A stretch of 64,000 bases of DNA, taken from assembly GCF_002364335.1 (NCBI RefSeq), contig NZ_DEXW01000025.1, positions 158,810-222,809 on the forward strand, given 5' to 3'. A program made the position numbers and the translations under genes. Numbering within the stretch: the stretch's first letter is position 1; every line of letters starts with the position of its first letter. The DNA comes from Winogradskyella sp. UBA3174. GTDB lineage: Bacteria; Bacteroidota; Bacteroidia; Flavobacteriales; Flavobacteriaceae. Under the pieces are notes generated by a model. It worked only from the letters and a program-made list of their open reading frames with translations. It was not told the DNA's origin and searched no databases. This document shows positions 8,633 to 17,044 of this stretch, piece after piece.

Positions 8633-8665
8633 CGTCATTGCGAGGACGAAGGAAGCGGTAATCTC
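8632..8665. repeat. Degenerate REP-like intergenic element
   Basis: The segment ACGTCATTGCGAGG followed by GACGAAGGAAGC and AATCTC resembles the widespread intergenic element that reads GTCATTGCGAG...GAAGCAATCTC in many genomes. Only one copy was seen in the window. It starts at the last base of the DUF4442 stop codon. Identification is by recalled consensus, so confidence is moderate. Confidence 0.55.
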
Positions 8666-8814
8666 ATTAATGGACGATAGAATTTTTCAGTCACAGTCAC
8701 AGTTTTTAGTGTTGGAATTTCAAATTTAGTATTGATAATTTTAAAAAGTTGTAACAAAATCAAGTTTTGTTCAACATATAAATGAATCAATCTTAAAACA
8801 ACAACTTTAATATT

Positions 8815-9639
8815 ATGGAAAAAATACCCGATTTTACAGACAGAAATGCACATGAAATAGATTACCGTATTTACGGTGAGGAGATGCAATACGTAGAAAT
8901 AGAGTTAGATCCGCAAGAAGGAGTTATTGCAGAATCTGGGAGTTTTATGATGATGGATGATGGGATTAAAATGGATACTATTTTTGGTGACGGCTCACAA
9001 AAAGACACAGGTTTCTTAGGTAAAATATTAGGAGCAGGAAAACGTATCCTTACAGGTGAGAGTTTATTTATGACGGCTTTCTATAACGACCTCACCGGAA
9101 AACGAAATGTGTCTTTCGCATCTCCTTATCCAGGTAAAATTATACCTATTGACTTAAATGAATTTGGCGGAAAGTTTATTTGCCAGAAAGACGCATTTTT
9201 ATGTGCTGCCAAAGGAGTAAGTATTGGTGTTGAGTTTTCTAAGAAATTGGGTCGTGGTCTTTTTGGAGGTGAAGGTTTTATTATGCAAAAGTTAGAAGGT
9301 GATGGTATGGCATTTGTACACGCAGGAGGAACTACAGCTGTAAAGACATTAGCTGCTGGTGAAATATTACGTGTAGACACAGGTTGTATCATTGGTTTTA
9401 CACAAGGCATCGATTACGATATAGAATTTATAGGAGGTATTAAGAATTCTATTTTCGGTGGCGAAGGTTTATTCTTTGCAAAGCTTCAAGGTCCAGGAAA
9501 AGTTTACATACAATCCTTACCATTTAGCAGATTAGCTAGTCGTATTTTAGCGTCAGTTCCTAGAGCTGGTAAATCTAAAGGTGAAGGAAGTATTCTTGGC
9601 GGTTTAGGTGATTTGTTAGATGGTGATAATAGGTTTTAA
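8815..9639 (+). CDS. AIM24 / TIGR00266 family protein
   Basis: This 274-residue soluble protein belongs to the AIM24-like (TIGR00266) family. It opens with a D-Y-R-I-Y-G-E-E-M-Q-Y-V-E-I-E-L-D-P segment, followed by V-I-A-E-S-G-S-F-M-M-M. Glycine-rich repeats follow, including the family signature G-G-E-G-L-F-F-A-K-L-Q-G-P-G near the C-terminus. The fold is a trimeric beta-sandwich in solved members; the bacterial function is unknown. The gene stands alone, with about 180 bp before it. Confidence 0.92.
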   Translation: MEKIPDFTDRNAHEIDYRIYGEEMQYVEIELDPQEGVIAESGSFMMMDDGIKMDTIFGDGSQKDTGFLGKILGAGKRILTGESLFMTAFYNDLTGKRNVSFASPYPGKIIPIDLNEFGGKFICQKDAFLCAAKGVSIGVEFSKKLGRGLFGGEGFIMQKLEGDGMAFVHAGGTTAVKTLAAGEILRVDTGCIIGFTQGIDYDIEFIGGIKNSIFGGEGLFFAKLQGPGKVYIQSLPFSRLASRILASVPRAGKSKGEGSILGGLGDLLDGDNRF

Positions 9640-9854
9640 AATTAAATTTATTTAATATTTTGTTAATCAGTAGCTTACGTTTTAAGGATCTCTATTTAGT
9701 TTATTTGAAATTCAACATGTTATTTTACTTTTAACATAAAAAGCTGTTAAACTTCATTATGGCATTTGTTTTTTGTCTAATTTAGAGAAGTAATTGAAAC
9801 ATTAGCCTATATAGAAAATCTACTTTTTTTAATCTTAAAATTTAAAACTTTACT

Positions 9855-10052
9855 ATGGCAAGAGCAATGTATGAGTACACTAAGACTGTACTAAGCAAAG
9901 TTAGTTTTGATACGACATTATTTTGCAAGGAAGTGCAAAAAGCAGTAAGACGATTACTGCCTCACGAACTTGAAGATTTAAGAATTTATATTCAGTCCCT
10001 AATTAATCAAAACCCAGAATTAAATCAATGTTTAATATATTTAAAAGCATAA
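9855..10052 (+). CDS. Small conserved-looking hypothetical protein
   Basis: This 65-residue protein has no recognised domain. The central segment R-R-L-L-P-H-E-L-E-D-L-R-I-Y-I-Q reads as an amphipathic helix, and the whole chain is predicted helical with no membrane segment. I think it is real because it has an ATG, an AT-rich leader, and a strong terminator beginning at its stop codon. The coding pattern also matches its neighbours. Similar 60-70 residue proteins occur in flavobacteria, but I cannot assign a function. Confidence 0.65.
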   Translation: MARAMYEYTKTVLSKVSFDTTLFCKEVQKAVRRLLPHELEDLRIYIQSLINQNPELNQCLIYLKA

Positions 10053-10080
10053 AAAAAAGCGACTCATTTGTCGCTTTTTT
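10053..10080. terminator. Bidirectional terminator
   Basis: The stem AAAAAAGCGAC / GTCGCTTTTTT has a 6-nt loop. It lies between the small gene at 9855 and the convergent oxyR gene and can act on both strands. Confidence 0.9.
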
Positions 10081-10081
10081 T

Positions 10082-11020
10082 TTATTTGGGTAAAGGACTC
10101 ACAATTTCTACATTTTGAAAAGCTATTGCACCGCGTATAATTCCAGAAATAACATTATGCATAGCGTCTATAATTTGCATTTTTAGCTCACTTTTATGAT
10201 AAATGATACTGACTTCTCTGGCAGGTGAAGGTTCTTTAAAGTGTCTTAGATTAGGACTTAATTTTTCCTTTATATCTAATGTGTGTAAATAGGGTAGAAG
10301 CGTCATTCCCATGCCTTCGTTAGAGAGTTTTATTAAGGTTTCTATACTGCCACTTTCTAGCTGAAACGTTTCATCTACTTGATCTTTAAAAGTCTTACAT
10401 AGATTTATAACACCATCTCTAAAACAGTGACCATCCTCAAGTAAAAGCATATCCTCAATATCTAAATCTGAGACTTCAATAGTCTTATAATCTTTTAATC
10501 TGTGATTATCTGGTATATATGCAACAAATGGCTCATAGTACAATACACGTTCTTTAATATTATCACTTTCTAAGGGAGTTGCTGCGATCGCTGCATCTAA
10601 ATGACCATCATTAATTCGTGTTAATATCTCTTGGGTAGTTAACTCTTCAATTTTTAACTTCACTTTTGGATATTTTTTAATGAAGCTTTTTAGAAACATT
10701 GGTAATAGGGTTGGCATAACGGTCGGGATGATACCTAATCTAAATTCACCACCTATAAATCCTTTTTGCTGATCTACAATATCTTTTATGCGGTCTGCTT
10801 CGTTAACAATGTTACGCGCTTGGTATACAATCTTACGACCAACTTCTGTAAGTTCAATAGGTTTTTTACCTCTGTCAAAAATAATTATATCTAATTCATC
10901 TTCAAGCTTTTGTATTTGTGTACTAAGTGTAGGTTGTGTTACGAAACACTTTTCTGCTGCTTTGGTGAAATTTTTATGTTCAGCTATCGCTAAAGCGTAT
11001 TTCAATTGTGTGATTGTCAT
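10082..11020 (-). CDS. oxyR: OxyR, hydrogen-peroxide-sensing LysR-family regulator
   Basis: This 312-residue LysR-type regulator has an N-terminal winged helix-turn-helix (residues 1-60, with F-V-T-Q-P-T-L-S-T-Q-I recognition helix) and a periplasmic-binding-like effector domain. The decisive evidence is two cysteines at residues 199 and 208 in the context E-D-G-H-C-F-R-D-x-x-x-x-x-C. These match the disulfide-switch pair of Escherichia coli OxyR in both number and spacing. It is divergently transcribed from a Dps-family gene, a classic peroxide-stress target, across a 103-bp gap that probably holds the operator. Confidence 0.95.
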   Translation of the reverse strand: MTITQLKYALAIAEHKNFTKAAEKCFVTQPTLSTQIQKLEDELDIIIFDRGKKPIELTEVGRKIVYQARNIVNEADRIKDIVDQQKGFIGGEFRLGIIPTVMPTLLPMFLKSFIKKYPKVKLKIEELTTQEILTRINDGHLDAAIAATPLESDNIKERVLYYEPFVAYIPDNHRLKDYKTIEVSDLDIEDMLLLEDGHCFRDGVINLCKTFKDQVDETFQLESGSIETLIKLSNEGMGMTLLPYLHTLDIKEKLSPNLRHFKEPSPAREVSIIYHKSELKMQIIDAMHNVISGIIRGAIAFQNVEIVSPLPK

Positions 11021-11094
11021 AGTGCATTCATTTAGGCTATAAAAGTATTAAAACTATTCATGAAAACTATAGTAAATTTGGGTTAATTGAACTG

Positions 11095-11102
11095 TAACTT
11101 TG
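11095..11102 (+). promoter_or_regulatory. -7 promoter box of dps
   Basis: TAACTTTG fits TAnnTTTG and lies 21 bp before the dps ATG. A second match, TAAATTTG, is at 11073-11080. One or both may be used from the oxyR-dps intergenic region. Confidence 0.5.
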
Positions 11103-11123
11103 AATAAATAAAAATAATAGATT

Positions 11124-11603
11124 ATGACACTAAATAGTATAGGATTAGATACAAAAAAAACAAAGGCCTTAGCTGATGATTTAAATCAGTTACTAGCTAA
11201 TTTTCAACTCTACTATCAGAATTTAAGAGGTATACATTGGAATATTAAAGGACGTGGCTTTTTTGACTTACATGTAAAGTTTGAAGAACTATATACGGAT
11301 GCTAATACAAAAGTAGATGCTATAGCTGAGCGTATATTAACGCTAGGCGAAACACCGCTGCATACTTTTGATGATTATATTAAAGCAGCAAAAGTACCAG
11401 TAGGTAAAAATATCTCTAAAGATGAAAATGCTGTGCAACTTATTGTAGAATCATTATCAGAATTACTGAAAGTTGAAAGAGCCATTCTAAATACTTCTGA
11501 TGAAGCTAATGATGAAGGGACTAACTCAATGATGAGCGATTTTATTACTGAGCAAGAAAAAACAGTTTGGATGATGAAGGCTTGGTTAGGAGAAACAGTT
11601 TAA
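11124..11603 (+). CDS. dps: Dps family DNA-binding ferritin-like protein
   Basis: This 159-residue four-helix ferritin-like protein oxidises and stores iron using peroxide, protecting DNA. The ferroxidase residues are visible in the segment R-G-I-H-W-N-I-K-G, with the later H-V-K-F-E-E-L-Y-T-D and D-A-I-A-E-R-I motifs. These are the usual Dps signatures contributed from two subunits. Length is standard. Divergent orientation from oxyR supports peroxide-induced expression. A strong terminator follows the gene. Confidence 0.95.
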   Translation: MTLNSIGLDTKKTKALADDLNQLLANFQLYYQNLRGIHWNIKGRGFFDLHVKFEELYTDANTKVDAIAERILTLGETPLHTFDDYIKAAKVPVGKNISKDENAVQLIVESLSELLKVERAILNTSDEANDEGTNSMMSDFITEQEKTVWMMKAWLGETV

Positions 11604-11630
11604 TTTTTGAAGTTAATTTTATAGATAAAA

Positions 11631-11662
11631 AAAACCTTCAGAATTTAATCTGAAGGTTTTTT
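11631..11662 (+). terminator. Rho-independent terminator after dps
   Basis: The perfect stem AAAACCTTCAGA / TCTGAAGGTTTT has an 8-nt loop and a trailing T-run, 28 bp after the stop. Confidence 0.9.
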
Positions 11663-11723
11663 AATAAATAAACTTAACTTTTAATATGTGTCTAAAATAA
11701 TTTTTAAATCTTTAAGACTTATA

Positions 11724-13037
11724 TTAATCGCAACCAGATTCTATATTCCAGAATGTAGAGCTTACAACGATCAAAATTGGTGTATCACAATAAAATGACC
11801 ATTCATCACTAAAGTTTTCTGAGTCCATAATTATGATAGCCGTTAATGTGCCGTTCACATTAGTTAGACTCCAAGTTCCTGAAGTAACGGCGCTATTGTT
11901 TAAACTTACTGTTACTGTGCCATCAGATGAAAACACATACGTATATACCTGATTATTTACCGTTGCAAACCATATTTGGCATTCTACTAATGCAGATGCA
12001 ACTGCGTCTTCAGAACAATCACTAGGGTTATTATCATCTTCACAATTAACGACATTGTTTTCAGTAAAACCTTCACAAATTGCGTAACACATATTTGTAA
12101 AAACTTCAATAACAGTTTCACCTGCTTCATTTGTGTATTGAATACAAACTAAATCAACTGGTGTGTTTTCGCACTCTTCGCACTCACCTCCACCATCAAT
12201 ATCACCATAACAATCTTCTAGTATTGTTTCTATGTCTTCTGGTGTATTTATTGTAATTACCTCTTCATTATCTAGTGTTACAGTAAAAGGATAAACAAAA
12301 TCAAAGTCATATACATCATATAATGAATTGCCTAATTCTTCCTGAGAATTAATTAATACTGTATCTCCATTAATAATAATTGATAATGGGTAGTTAAGCG
12401 TGAAACATTCTGTACTGCCAGAATAATAATCATCTTCACAAGTATCAACAAAATCATTTTCAGTAAAACCATCGCACTCTGCATAACAAGCATTTGGATA
12501 AGTTACTGTAAAAATTTCGCCATTAGGATCTGTTATTTCTACACAAACAGGATCAAAAACTTCAAAACATTCACAAACCTCAATATCATCAAAACCACAG
12601 TTTTCTACTAAGCTTACAAATTCATCTTCATTGTTTATTGTAACTATTTCAATTGTATTGCTGTTTTCACTGTAAGTTTCTACATCAAAAGGAAATGCAA
12701 TACCATTAATAAATAAATTTTCATTAGAACCTAATATTATATTCACTAAGCCTCCTAAACCATCAACAGTTACTGTTGAACCATTGTTGTAAGACAATGT
12801 TAACGGATAAACAAAGTCAAAACAAAAGTCAAAGACAATATTACCAGCAGGGTTATTAGTTGTAGTAAAGTTACCAGTTTGGTTAAATTGTTGACTTAAT
12901 TCATTTAAAGATTTTGTGATTGAGGCGCTTTCTTCTGTAGTTTGTTGCTCATCTATCACAGCTTCTTCATTGGTACAAGATGTAAATACCATTAAAGCCA
13001 TAAATAAACTAAAGAGTGTAAATTTTAAATTCTTCAT
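11724..13037 (-). CDS. Exported lipoprotein with two Kazal-like domains
   Basis: This 437-residue lipoprotein has its lipobox Cys at residue 21. Two Kazal-like cysteine blocks are seen. The first uses C155, C157, C165, C184, C188 and C200; the second uses C286, C289, C298, C317, C321 and C332, with nearly identical spacing. Both carry the D-P-V-C or D-L-V-C and N-x-C-Y-A-x-C landmarks of Kazal protease-inhibitor folds. Between and before them are repeats around V-Y-P-[LF]-T with following beta-hairpins. A C-terminal beta-rich domain (about 345-437) resembles a small barrel. Function is unknown: protease inhibition or surface binding is possible. The gene is divergent from an ECF sigma operon and shares its promoter-like motif. 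Confidence 0.8.
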   Translation of the reverse strand: MKNLKFTLFSLFMALMVFTSCTNEEAVIDEQQTTEESASITKSLNELSQQFNQTGNFTTTNNPAGNIVFDFCFDFVYPLTLSYNNGSTVTVDGLGGLVNIILGSNENLFINGIAFPFDVETYSENSNTIEIVTINNEDEFVSLVENCGFDDIEVCECFEVFDPVCVEITDPNGEIFTVTYPNACYAECDGFTENDFVDTCEDDYYSGSTECFTLNYPLSIIINGDTVLINSQEELGNSLYDVYDFDFVYPFTVTLDNEEVITINTPEDIETILEDCYGDIDGGGECEECENTPVDLVCIQYTNEAGETVIEVFTNMCYAICEGFTENNVVNCEDDNNPSDCSEDAVASALVECQIWFATVNNQVYTYVFSSDGTVTVSLNNSAVTSGTWSLTNVNGTLTAIIIMDSENFSDEWSFYCDTPILIVVSSTFWNIESGCD

Positions 13038-13086
13038 TTTTGTAATTTTTTATGTGGTTAAAACTAGTTATTGGGTTAATCAGTAG

Positions 13087-13116
13087 TAAGACAACTCACA
13101 ATTTAAAAACCCTACT
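13087..13116 (-). promoter_or_regulatory. Putative ECF sigma promoter of the Kazal-like lipoprotein gene
   Basis: Reading the minus strand, AGTAGGGTTTTT, a 7-nt spacer, then GAGTTGTCTTA lies about 50 bp upstream of the lipoprotein ATG. The identical two boxes with identical spacing recur in the same relative orientation upstream of the fecR-like gene. The downstream box contains GTC, common in ECF -10 elements. The link to the adjacent sigma factor is inference. Confidence 0.7.
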
Positions 13117-13170
13117 TTTTTAACAAGATTTTTTTTTCATAGTTTTGAGTCTTCAATTAATAAAAGCGTA

Positions 13171-13683
13171 ATGTCAAAAGATAACCGTAATATTTGTAAC
13201 TCAAAAACCTTTGAGTTTATTTATAAAACCTATGCAAAAGACATAAGGCGTTTTCTTTTTTTTAAAACTCAAGATATAGATGCAGCCGAAGATTTATTAC
13301 AGAACACGTTTATTAAACTTTGGGATAATTGTAGTAAGGTAGATTATAATAAAATAAAAAGTTACACCTATACTGTTGCTAATAATTTATTTTTAAATGA
13401 GAAGAAACACGAAAAAGTTGTAAAAAACTATAGTGACTCAAATAAAAAAGAAAGTACTAACGAATCACCAGAATTTATTTTACTAGAAAAAGAGTTTATG
13501 GAAAAGTTAGAACGGACTATTTCTAATCTGCCAGAGAAACAACGCGAAGTATTTTTATTGAATAGAATTGAAAATAAAAAATATAAAGAGATAGCAGAAC
13601 TACTCGATATATCAGTAAAGGCAGTAGAAAAAAGAATGCATCAGGCTTTAGTTGTAATGCGAAAAGAAATAGGTAATGTATAA
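13171..13683 (+). CDS. ECF (FecI-type) RNA polymerase sigma factor
   Basis: This 170-residue protein has sigma region 2 (about 15-85, with D-A-A-E-D-L-L-Q-N-T-F-I-K-L-W) and region 4 (about 115-165, with L-P-E-K-Q-R-E-V-F and a helix-turn-helix K-Y-K-E-I-A-E-L-L-D-I-S-V-K-A-V-E). It is first in a cassette with a FecR-type anti-sigma gene and an STN-containing TonB receptor. That arrangement indicates trans-envelope cell-surface signalling of the FecI/FecR/FecA kind. Its presumed targets include the divergent Kazal-like lipoprotein gene, which shares a promoter motif with fecR. Confidence 0.95.
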   Translation: MSKDNRNICNSKTFEFIYKTYAKDIRRFLFFKTQDIDAAEDLLQNTFIKLWDNCSKVDYNKIKSYTYTVANNLFLNEKKHEKVVKNYSDSNKKESTNESPEFILLEKEFMEKLERTISNLPEKQREVFLLNRIENKKYKEIAELLDISVKAVEKRMHQALVVMRKEIGNV

Positions 13684-13696
13684 TTTTACTATTTTA

Positions 13697-13726
13697 AGTA
13701 GGGTTTTTATATAATGAGTTGTCTTA
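13697..13726 (+). promoter_or_regulatory. Putative ECF sigma promoter of the fecR-like gene
   Basis: AGTAGGGTTTTT, a 7-nt spacer and GAGTTGTCTTA repeat exactly the boxes and spacing found upstream of the lipoprotein gene. The motif ends only 13 bp before the FecR start codon. If it is a promoter, the leader is very short. Confidence 0.7.
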
Positions 13727-13739
13727 ATTATAGAACACG

Positions 13740-14660
13740 ATGAAAGAAGATAATACAAATAATAATTCAGATACGTTTTTAGCCAAATGGTTAGAAGGGG
13801 AGATTACTGATATGGAATTAAAAAGCCGTGTTAGTAAAGATGATTTTGAAGGGTATTTAAAGTTGAAAAAAGGAATTGCCATCTCTAACAAATTAAATGC
13901 ACCTATTGATATAAGCTTTGATAAAATTAAACAACGATTAGCTAAAAAAGAGCAGAAAGTAAAATTTTTAAACACAAATTGGATTATTGGTGTTGCTGCG
14001 TCTATTGTCCTATTATTTGGCCTTTTTACCATGTTAGATACTAATGAACTTATTATAGAAACTGGTTTTGGAGAACAAAAAACTATTACACTTTTAGATG
14101 GCTCTGAAGTAATATTAAATTCAAAATCTAAAATTTCTTATAGTAAAGACGAATGGCAAGATAATAGACTGTTAACCTTAGAAGGTGAAGCTTATTTTAA
14201 AGTTAAAAAAGGTGAAACATTTACAGTGAAAACTAATAATGGCTCAGTTAGAGTTTTAGGAACGCAGTTTAATGTCAACGCGACTAATGATTTTTTTGAT
14301 GTTGTTTGTTATGAAGGTAAAGTTGGTGTAAAAACCTTAGAATCAGATTATGTGCTGTTACCCAACGATGCTGTAAGAAAAATAAATGGTGATGCATCAG
14401 AGTCATTTAAAATACAAGAAAAACAGCCAACATGGATTGCGGGTGAAAGCACCTTTAAAAGCGTGCCAATACGTTACGTAATAACTTCTCTACAAGATCA
14501 ATATAATATAAACTTCGATGCAGAAGCTATTGATGATTCTGTATTGTTTTCTGGTAGTTTTCCACATAATAACCTTAATATGGCATTAAAAACTGTTTTT
14601 GAAACATTTGAGATAAGATATATTGAAGAAGAGAAACGTAACATTAAGCTCAGGTATTAA
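13740..14660 (+). CDS. FecR-family anti-sigma factor
   Basis: This 306-residue single-pass inner-membrane regulator has a cytoplasmic sigma-binding part (residues 1-78, starting with the F-L-A-K-W-L-E-G-E helix) and one transmembrane segment (about 81-98). A periplasmic FecR domain follows, with T-L-L-D-G-S-E-V-x-L-N-S-x-S and G-E-A-Y-F-K-V motifs. A C-terminal F-D-x-E-x-I-x-D-S-V-L-F-S-G-S-F segment then resembles the part that contacts the receptor's STN domain. It should hold the upstream ECF sigma inactive until the TonB receptor is occupied. Two bp separate it from the receptor gene. Confidence 0.95.
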   Translation: MKEDNTNNNSDTFLAKWLEGEITDMELKSRVSKDDFEGYLKLKKGIAISNKLNAPIDISFDKIKQRLAKKEQKVKFLNTNWIIGVAASIVLLFGLFTMLDTNELIIETGFGEQKTITLLDGSEVILNSKSKISYSKDEWQDNRLLTLEGEAYFKVKKGETFTVKTNNGSVRVLGTQFNVNATNDFFDVVCYEGKVGVKTLESDYVLLPNDAVRKINGDASESFKIQEKQPTWIAGESTFKSVPIRYVITSLQDQYNINFDAEAIDDSVLFSGSFPHNNLNMALKTVFETFEIRYIEEEKRNIKLRY

Positions 14661-14662
14661 AG

Positions 14663-16963
14663 ATGAGGTTAATCTATATCTTTGTTTTAATGTTACTTCC
14701 ATTATCAGCCTTTTCGCAAGAAGAGGCTTTTTACATTGCGTTTAAAGACGAACCTTTGTCTGACGTGTTTTCAAAGATTGAAGATACTTACGATGTTTTA
14801 TTTTCTTATAAGGATGACTATATTAATACTAAACGTGTCACTTTAGTTAGAGACAAACGTACACTTTTAGAAGTTTTACAAGCTATTAAGTTATTGACAC
14901 AGTTAGATTATAAAATCCTTAACGATCGTTATATCATTATTAATGAATCTTTAGAAAAAGTAACAGATTTATATAAGCTTGAAGCCGTAATTGTTAGAAG
15001 TTACCTAACAAAAGGTATTGAAAAAAATAGAGACGGATCCTATAAACTGTATCCTTCTAAGTTAGCAATATTACCAGGTCTAACAGAACCAGATGTCTTA
15101 GAGAGTATTCAATTATTGCCTGGTGTTATAAGCCCGAATGAAACTGCAACCGGTTTTTTTGTAAGAGGTGGAGCTTCTGACCAAAACCGATTAATATGGG
15201 ATGGTATTAATTTATACCACAAAGGGCATTTGTTTGGAATGATTTCACCATTAAACCCGAATGTAACCTCAGAAATTAAATTTATAAATAAAGGAGCGCA
15301 TGTTAGATACGGCGAGCGCTTGTCTAGTGTTATAGACATGTCTTCAAATTCAGAGATTTCTAATCAGATAAAAGCAGAAATAGGAGTAAACGGAGTCAAT
15401 GCAGATGCTCTAATAGACATTCCTATTATAAAAAATAAGATGAATATTCAGGCATCTCTTCGAAGAAGTTACGTAGATGTTCTAGAAACATTTGCTTTTA
15501 ATCAATTGTCAGACAAAGTTTTCGAAAGTACTAAGATTAATAACTCTGAAAATGCAAGTAATGCGTTTTCATTTTTAGACTACAACGTAAAACTCAATTT
15601 CAAGCCTAACAAAAACAACAGTCTTTATGCTAGTATTATTTCTATAGATAATCAGTTAGACCATGTTCAGAATGATATAGAAACTAATAGCGAATTTAAT
15701 GATAAGTTACAAACAAGTAATATAGGTTACGGGTTCGGGTGGGTACTTAATTGGACTGACAAAATATCTCAAAACACAACAGCCTTTTTTTCGGATTACA
15801 AACTGAATTATAATTTTATTACTACAGAAAACAATGAGCAAGTTTCAGATTTTGAGAAGCGAAACACCATTTTTGATTCTGGTATAGCAACAGAAGTAAA
15901 CATTAATACATCTAATACTAGTAATTACACATTCGGTTATCAATACACGCTTAAAGATGTTGCTTATGCATTTTTAAACACTACAGATCTTTCCTTTGTA
16001 TTAGATACTGAAGATAATACTGTACAAACGCATAGTTTATATGGGAATTACAATTATAATAATGCTAAGCTTTTTGATGTCTCTTTTGGATTACGTAGTA
16101 CTTACTTTAAAGAATTAGATGCAGTGAGAGTAGAGCCGAGATTAGTTGTTTTAGCTCCTGTTTTTAAACATTTAAAGCTTCAAGTAACAGGTGAAATTAA
16201 AAATCAAATTATCAGTGAAATCGATGAGACAATTTTAAGCAGTCTATCATTAGAAAATAGAGTTTGGCGATTAGCTAATGGTAATGAATTTCCGATTATA
16301 AATAGCCAGCAAGTTTCAGCTGGGTTTATCTACAATAAGAATAATTTAAGTATAGATTTTGATACATATTATAAAAGATTGAGAAATATAACGGCTTTAT
16401 CTCTAGGTTTTTTAAACCCAAACAATAGTACTTTTAATATTGGTGAACAGAATATTTTAGGCGCAGATATTTTTATTAAAAAACGTTTTAACAGCTTTAA
16501 TTCTTGGATTAGTTATTCGTTTAATAGAGCTAAAAGTAATTTTGAAAACTTAAATAATGATATAAATTTCACATCAAAGTCTAATATTACACATGCTGTA
16601 TCGACGGCTTTAAGTTATAAGTTAGATGATTTTCAGTTTGCATTAGGTTGGAAATGGCAAACGGGAAAACCGTACACTATCGCAGAGCAAGGTAGTGACG
16701 GGTTAGAGTTTAATAACGGTATTAACACAGGGCAATTGCCTGTTTATCATAGATTAGACTTTTCTTCAACTTATAATTTTAAACTTTCAAATACCAATAG
16801 TTTAAGAGGTAAGGTCGGATTATCTATTCGTAATATCTATAACCGAAAAAACCTAATTAGTAGAGAATATAGAGGTAACAATAGCTTAGACGATCCAATT
16901 GAGCAAATAGAGACTTTTTCTATTGGTATTACACCAAATCTAATGTTTAGACTCTATTGGTAA
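14663..16963 (+). CDS. TonB-dependent receptor with STN signalling domain
   Basis: This 766-residue outer-membrane receptor has a signal peptide (about 1-18). An STN (secretin/TonB short N-terminal) domain follows (about 22-100, with F-K-D-E-P-L-S-D-V-F and Y-K-I-L-N-D-R-Y-I-I-I). Then come a plug domain (about 125-230, with F-V-R-G-G-A-S-D-Q-N-R-L-I-W-D-G) and a beta-barrel ending in an aromatic residue (F-R-L-Y-W). The STN domain marks it as a signal transducer that talks to FecR in the periplasm. The usual carboxypeptidase-like domain is absent. The ligand is unknown. The co-regulated lipoprotein at 11724-13037 could be its partner or cargo binder. Confidence 0.92.
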   Translation: MRLIYIFVLMLLPLSAFSQEEAFYIAFKDEPLSDVFSKIEDTYDVLFSYKDDYINTKRVTLVRDKRTLLEVLQAIKLLTQLDYKILNDRYIIINESLEKVTDLYKLEAVIVRSYLTKGIEKNRDGSYKLYPSKLAILPGLTEPDVLESIQLLPGVISPNETATGFFVRGGASDQNRLIWDGINLYHKGHLFGMISPLNPNVTSEIKFINKGAHVRYGERLSSVIDMSSNSEISNQIKAEIGVNGVNADALIDIPIIKNKMNIQASLRRSYVDVLETFAFNQLSDKVFESTKINNSENASNAFSFLDYNVKLNFKPNKNNSLYASIISIDNQLDHVQNDIETNSEFNDKLQTSNIGYGFGWVLNWTDKISQNTTAFFSDYKLNYNFITTENNEQVSDFEKRNTIFDSGIATEVNINTSNTSNYTFGYQYTLKDVAYAFLNTTDLSFVLDTEDNTVQTHSLYGNYNYNNAKLFDVSFGLRSTYFKELDAVRVEPRLVVLAPVFKHLKLQVTGEIKNQIISEIDETILSSLSLENRVWRLANGNEFPIINSQQVSAGFIYNKNNLSIDFDTYYKRLRNITALSLGFLNPNNSTFNIGEQNILGADIFIKKRFNSFNSWISYSFNRAKSNFENLNNDINFTSKSNITHAVSTALSYKLDDFQFALGWKWQTGKPYTIAEQGSDGLEFNNGINTGQLPVYHRLDFSSTYNFKLSNTNSLRGKVGLSIRNIYNRKNLISREYRGNNSLDDPIEQIETFSIGITPNLMFRLYW

Positions 16964-16981
16964 TAAGAGTGTTAAATTAAT

Positions 16982-17009
16982 AAAAGCCATTAATTTCTTA
17001 ATGGCTTTT
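16982..17009 (+). terminator. Terminator after the receptor gene
   Basis: The stem AAAAGCCATTAA / TTAATGGCTTTT has a 4-nt loop and a T-run, shortly after the TAA. It may also act for the convergent DUF2141 gene. Confidence 0.88.
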
Positions 17010-17015
17010 TTATTC

Positions 17016-17034
17016 GATTGATTGATTGATTGAT
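17016..17034. repeat. GATT tetranucleotide tract
   Basis: Just over four tandem copies of GATT lie in the 35-bp gap between the terminator and the end of the DUF2141 gene. It is noncoding. Confidence 0.8.
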
Positions 17035-17044
17035 GAGTTATGTT

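Noticed and set aside
15109..15339. 76-residue minus-strand open frame in the STN receptor gene
   Set aside because: It lies wholly within the clear receptor frame and shows no family similarity or start signal.
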